From assembly GCA_024291935.2 (NCBI GenBank), contig CM044322.1, forward strand, positions 72,035,405 to 72,099,404: a stretch of 64,000 nt of DNA, written 5' to 3'. The position numbers were made by a program, and so were the translations under genes. Under the pieces are notes generated by a model that was not told the origin of the DNA, searched no databases, and was given only the letters and a program-made list of their open reading frames with translations. Within the stretch, counting starts at the first letter, position 1, and every line of letters begins with the position of its first letter. Positions 59,313-64,000 of this stretch are shown in pieces. The stretch comes from Okapia johnstoni. Taxonomy: Eukaryota > Chordata > Mammalia > Artiodactyla > Giraffidae.

Positions 59313-60652
59313 ATTCTCAGTTCAGTCAGTTCAGTCACTCAGTAGTGTCCGACTCTTTGTGACTCCATGGACTGCAGCACGCCAGGCCTCCCTGTCCATC
59401 ACCAAGTCCCGGAGTTTACTCAAACTCATGTCCATTGAGTTGGTGATGCCATTCAACCGTCTCATCCTCTGTCATCGCCTTCTCCTCCCACCCTCAATCT
59501 TTCCCAGTATCAGGGTCTTTTCCAATGAGTCAGTTCTTTGCATCAAGTGCCAAAGTATTGGAGTTTCAGCTTCAACATCAGTCCTTCCAATGAATATTCA
59601 GGACTGATTTCCTTTAGGATGGACTGGTTGGATCTCCTTGCAGTCCAAGGGACTCTCAAGAGTCTTCTCCAACACCACAGTTCAAAAGCATCAATTCTTC
59701 AGTGCTCAGGTTTCTTTATGGTCCAACTCTCACATCCATACATGACTAGTGGAAAAACCATAGCCTTGACTAGATGGACCTTTGTTGGCAAAATAATGTC
59801 TCTGCTTTTTAATATGCTGTCTAGGTTGGTCATCTTTTCCAAGGAGTAAGGGTCTTTTAATTTCGTGGCTGCAGTCACCATCTGCAGTGATTTTGGAGTC
59901 CCTCAAAATAAAGTCTCTCACTGTTTCCACATCTATTTGACATGAAGTGATGGGACTAGATGCCATGATCTTGGTTTCCTGAATGTTGGGTTTTAAGCCA
60001 ACTTTTTCACTCTCCTCTTTCACTTTCATCAAGAAGCTCTTTAGTTCCTCTTCGCTTTCTGCTGTAAGTGTGGTGTCATCTGCATACCTGAGGTTATTGA
60101 TATTTCTCCCAGCAATTTTAATTCCAGCTTGTGTTTCATCCACCCTGGCATTTCACCTGATGTACTGTGCATATAAGTTAAATAAGCAGGGTGACAATAT
60201 ACAGCCTTGACATGCTCCTTTCCCAATTTTGAACCAGTCCATTGTTCCATGTCTGGTTCTAACTGTTGCTTCTTGACCTGCATACAGGCTTCTCAGGAGG
60301 CAGGTAAGGTGATCTGGTATTCCCATGTCTTTAAGAATTTTCCATAGCTTGTTGTGATCCACACAGTCAAAGGTTTTAGTGTAGTCAATGAAGCAAAATA
60401 GATGTTTTCTGGAATTCTCTTGATTTTTCTATGATCCAACAGATGTTGGCAATTTGAACTCCGGTTCCTCTGCCTTATCTACATCCAGCTTGTATGTCTG
60501 GAAGTTCTCAGTTCACATACTGTTGAAGTCTCACTTGGAGAATTTTGAGTATTACTTTGCTAGTGTGAAATGAGTGCAATTGTGTGGTAGTTTGAACATT
60601 CTTTGGCATTGCCTTTCTTTGGGATTGGAATGAAAACTGACCTTTTCCAGAG
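59313..60652 (-). pseudogene. BovB LINE, left half of an inverted pair
   Basis: 1.34 kb reverse copy with tail at left ('ttcagtcagttcagtcactc'). The RT frame at 60,143-59,730 reads [12 protein letters not shown]. Upstream RT (60,362-60,153) is open but in another frame. Small deletions occur throughout. Confidence 0.9.
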
Positions 60653-60656
60653 TCAT

Positions 60657-61530
60657 CATGGGAAATATGCAGAGTATATTATTTGAAATTCCAGGCTGGA
60701 TGAAGCAGAAGCTGGAATCAAGATTGCCGGGAGAAATATCAACAACCTCAGGTATGCAGATGACACCACCCTTATGGCTGAAAGTGAAGATGAACTAAAG
60801 AACCTCTTGATGGAGGTGAAAGAGGAGAACGAAAAAGCTGGCTTAGAGCTCAACATTCAGAAAACTAAGATCATAGCATCTGGTCCCATCACTTCATGGT
60901 AAATAGATGGGGAAACAATGGAAAGAGTGGCAGACTTTATTTTGGGGGGGCTCCAATATCACTGCAGATGGTGACTGCAGCCATGAAATTAAAAGATACT
61001 TGCTCCTTGGAAGAGAATTTATGACAAACCTAGATAGCATATTAAAAAGTAGAGACATTACTTTCCCTACAAAGGTCTGTACAGTCAAAGCTATGGTTTT
61101 TCCAGTAGTCTTGTATGGATGTGAGAGCTGGACACTAAAAAAGGCTGAGCACCGAAGAATTGATGCTTTTGAACTGTGTTAGTGTAGGAGTCCCTTGGAC
61201 TGCAAGCAGATCAAACTAGTCAATCCTGGAGGAAGCCAGCTGTGAATATTCATTGGAAGGACTGATGCTGAAGCTGAAACTCCAATACTTTGGCCACCTG
61301 GTATGAAGAGCCGACTCATTGGAAAAGACCCTGATGCTGGGAAAGATGGAAGATGGGAGGAGAAGGCGATGGCAGAGGATAAGATGATTTGATGGCATCA
61401 CTGACTCAATGGACGTGAGTTTGAGCAAACTCAGGGAGATGGTGAAGGACAGGAAAGCTTGGTGTGCTGCAGTCCATGGGGTTGCAAACAGTTGGACATG
61501 ACTGAGCAACTGAACAACAACAAGGATTTT
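60657..61530 (+). pseudogene. BovB LINE, right half of an inverted pair
   Basis: 870 bp, from the RT box region ('atatgcagatgacaccaccc' around 60,755) to a tail with 'actgagcaactgaacaacaa'. A frame of 91 codons remains at 60,907-61,182, and a stretch near 61,180 is deleted. Confidence 0.9.
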
Positions 61531-61964
61531 CCAGTACACCTGAGACAAACCATAGCTTTTGTCAAAGATTCTAAGGGCAAGCTACTAGGGATTTTTAAAA
61601 GATAAATGTAGCCAACAGCAGACTTCCCCTGACATGTCTGCTGTTATCTCCCAGAGCATTGGTAGCTCTGCATGGCTGCCTTCTGCTTTGATATTTGCTT
61701 TGACTTCCAGGAAAGGAAGCACCTCCCCTAAATTAATAACCCTGTGTGTTATATAATCTAAATCAGTTTATCAAGAACCCAGCAAATGTGCCAGGCCTAG
61801 CAGCCTTCTTCCTACTCTCTCATTTCTTCTTTTAAAACCAGATGCGTGTGTGTGCCTGTGTTTGTACATATAATTTTACTTTTCTGAATCTTTTAACAGA
61901 TTTTTAGATATTATCAGCTTTAGCTACTACCAGATATGTTAATCTATACTTTTATGTAGTTTCA
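61531..61964. other. Nothing recognised
   Basis: Moderately unique sequence with a (GT)n-like stretch near 61,846-61,864. Confidence 0.5.
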
Positions 61965-62610
61965 GTAGGTAAAATAATGCCCTCCCAAAGATGATCGTGT
62001 CTTAATCCTTGGCTTTTGTGAATATGTAACTTCATATGGTAATCTCATGTGATGTGATTGTTTATAATTTTGAGATGGGAAAATTATCCTGGATTATCTG
62101 GGTGGACCTAATATAATTATAAGATTATAATTATATTTATAAGATTATACATCATAAATTATAAGATTATAATTATTCCTGATTATAATTATAAGAGCGA
62201 GACAAGAGACATGAGGTAAGGGTCAGAAAAGGAGGTGTAGGGAATGTCCCCGTGATCCGGTGGTTAGGACTTGGGGCTTTCAGTGCCTGGGCCTGGGTTT
62301 AATCCCTGGCCCACGAACTCAGATCCCACAGGCCTTACAGCACAGTCAAAAAAAAAAAAGGAAGCATAACAACAAAAACAAGGTTGGCGTACGTGTTCTG
62401 AAGATAAAGGAAAAAGGCCATGATCCATGGAAAGCAGGCAGCTGCTAGATGCTAAAAAGGCAAGGAGCCTCCTGAAGGAAGACAGCTCTGCCAGTACCTT
62501 GGCTTTAGTTCTGTGAGATTCATTTCAGATGACTGACTTCTAGAATTGTAAGATAATAAATTTAATGTTCTTTTAAGCCACCAACTTTATGGTCTCAGGA
62601 AACTAATACA
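61965..62610 (+). repeat. MaLR (MST/MLT1-type) LTR split by a SINE
   Basis: 'aatgccctcccaaagatgat', 'ggattatctgggtggaccta', then after the SINE 'cttctagaattgtaagataa' and 'aggaaactaatacagtagtc'. An expanded ATTATAA-type repeat lies at 62,108-62,195. Confidence 0.7.
62239..62360 (+). mobile_element. CHR-type tRNA-Glu SINE
   Basis: 'gggaatgtccccgtgatccg' to 'agcacagtcaaaaaaaaaaa', inside the MaLR LTR. Confidence 0.85.
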
Positions 62611-62704
62611 GTAGTCATATTTATCAGTCTTTCTCTTTTCAGCTTTCCATTTGACCTTTGGACTGGAGCCTGTCTTTCTCTAGTGGATTCAGCTAGCCTT
62701 AGGT

Positions 62705-62852
62705 CAGTCAGTCATTTCAGTCGCTCAGTTGTGTCCGACTCTTTGCTTCCCCACGGACTGCAGCACTTCAGGCTTCCCTGTCCATCACCAACTCTCGGAG
62801 CCTGCTCAAACTCATGTCCATCTAATTGGTGATGCTACTTCCCTGATAGCTC
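62705..62852 (-). mobile_element. Very short BovB tail insertion
   Basis: Only 148 bp of BovB tail in reverse ('tttcagtcgctcagttgtgt' to 'ctaattggtgatgc'), plus a 16-base end that resembles a Bov-tA head on the plus strand. Exact 10-bp duplication AGCCTTAGGT lies at 62,695-62,704 and 62,853-62,862. Confidence 0.88.
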
Positions 62853-62862
62853 AGCCTTAGGT

Positions 62863-63344
62863 AGGGATGGTCATTTATTGTCTATCCAGCTGACACTAAA
62901 GCCTGCAAAACTTAGGCTTGGGGAATAGTGTTCTACTGGGGGATAGTGAGGAAACTGAAGGACTGAGGGAGCCAGAGCACTTCTTGTGAGAAAAGATGTC
63001 TTGAACGTTGGAGTAGGGAGGAGGGATGTCCCCTATTCCCATAAAGAAACTCAGTGCTTTGTTTTGGGGGAGGCAGATTATGCTCAGAGACTGAGATTAA
63101 AAAAAAAAAATTATTTAACACAGGTTCACTGTGGAAATTACAATGATTTCACAAGCCAGTAGCATGCAAGATAATGTCTCTTAGAAAGTCAGTAAAGAAA
63201 CGTACTCCAAACCAGTGATAGATTGTTCCAGCCAAGGGGAAATGAAAATAAAACCCAAGTTTAGTTGAGGGAGTACCTTTTCTATGAGTTTTGAATTCTT
63301 GGTGGAGCTGACATCCAGCTGCCAGCGCAGAAATAAAAGTTCCT
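62863..63344. other. Unique sequence, nothing recognised
   Basis: No repeat family seen. An A-run lies at 63,099-63,108. Confidence 0.45.
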
Positions 63345-63442
63345 GGTTGCTAGAGCACGTTGCTAGGGAGAAATGGCGGCTGCGTTGGCGGGCTATCAGT
63401 CTTTGATCACCACTGCCCGGCTTTACCAAAGCCAGGGCTAAT
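63345..63442 (+). promoter_or_regulatory. Promoter-like island with doubled GTTGCTAG and YY1-type start
   Basis: GTTGCTAG occurs twice 13 bases apart (63,346 and 63,359), resembling RFX X-box half-sites. A YY1-like AAATGGCGGC follows at 63,371, which is also a good start context. The ATG at 63,373 opens 22 codons (MAAALAGYQSLITT...) before a stop at 63,441. CpGs are locally frequent in otherwise AT-rich DNA. No gene could be assigned. Confidence 0.35.
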
Positions 63443-63587
63443 GCCCAAATGTCTTTGGAGAACTAGGTTAGAAAAGAGTAACTTTGCCCAGATAAAAATC
63501 TTGGTACTCATAGTCTAAATGTGCCCTGGCCACACGTTCTATGGAAAAGCCCCTTTCAGGATTCCATAGGATTCCTGCCACCAAGCT

Positions 63588-64000
63588 CAGTTCAGTTCAG
63601 TTCAGTCGCTCAGTCATGCCCGACTCTTTGTGACCCTATGGACTGCAGCACACCAGGCTTCCCTGTCCATCACCAACTCCTGGAGCTTACTCAAACCCAT
63701 GTTCCTCGTGTTGGTGATGCCATCCAACCATCTCATCCTCTGTTGTCCCCTTCTCTTCCTGCCTTCAATCTTTCCCAGCACCAGGGTCTTTTCCAATGAG
63801 CTGGTTCTTCGCATCAGGTGGCCAAAGCATTGGAGTTTCAGCTTCAGCATTAATCCTTCTAATGAATATTCAGGGCTGGTTTCTTCTAGGATGGACTGGT
63901 TGGATCTCCTTGCAGTCCAAGGGACTCTCAAGAGTCTTCTCCAACACCACAGTTCAAAAGCATCAATTCTTCGGTGCTCAGCTTTCTTTATAGTCCAACT
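63588..64000 (-). pseudogene. BovB LINE tail copy, cut by the window edge
   Basis: Reverse orientation, starting with CAGTT repeats and tail. The minus-strand frame 63,931-63,614 (105 codons) covers the C-terminal region. It continues beyond 64,000. Confidence 0.93.

Overview
This window is nuclear DNA from a ruminant, most likely a bovid. It is full of BovB (RTE-type) LINEs, Bov-tA and Bov-A2 SINEs, tRNA-Glu-headed CHR-type SINEs, L1 tails of the bovine type, and LTRs that look like the ruminant BTLTR1 (ERV class II) type. No bacterial operons, CRISPR arrays or rRNA/tRNA genes were seen. Family names were assigned by reading, without a database search.

Positions 1-28,430 hold the 5' part of one mammalian locus on the minus strand. 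The host gene is ZC3H11A, a nuclear CCCH zinc-finger protein of mRNA export. Its CpG-island promoter and first exon lie near 28,195-28,425. Six coding exons follow with GT-AG borders and matching phases (13,822-14,020 with the ATG at 13,875; 12,579-12,698; 2,660-2,783; 1,392-1,595; 1,152-1,268; 800-880). They encode the first 233 residues; the rest lies beyond position 1. Inside the first intron, on the same strand, is the complete single-exon gene ZBED6 (23,492-26,434, 980 codons). ZBED6 is a domesticated hAT transposase with two BED zinc fingers, known as a repressor of IGF2. Both proteins use the ZC3H11A promoter, so the locus is one transcription unit with two products. A further 60-nt untranslated exon is likely at 20,854-20,913.

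Positions 28,430-64,000 lie upstream of ZC3H11A and show no convincing protein-coding gene. LAX1 is the known upstream neighbour in mammals, but no exon of it was recognised. This half is a retroelement landscape. It holds BovB copies in both orientations (37,316-39,715; 41,383-42,612; 45,467-46,873; 49,320-52,026; 53,512-57,403; 59,313-61,530; 63,588 to the edge). Three LTR insertions sit inside BovB copies, each with its own target-site duplication. L1, L2, MIR, MaLR, mariner and SINE remnants fill most of the rest. A small promoter-like island (63,345-63,442) is the only hint of another gene start.

The most informative features are the intact ZBED6, a SINE inserted 26 nt inside a ZC3H11A intron, the nested insertion histories readable from target-site duplications, a pair of same-family solo LTRs 3.8 kb apart, and head-to-head BovB pairs that could fold as long RNA hairpins. 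I saw no clearly undescribed gene system. The best candidates for something new are the insertion next to the splice donor, the 60-nt untranslated exon, and the promoter-like island near 63.4 kb.
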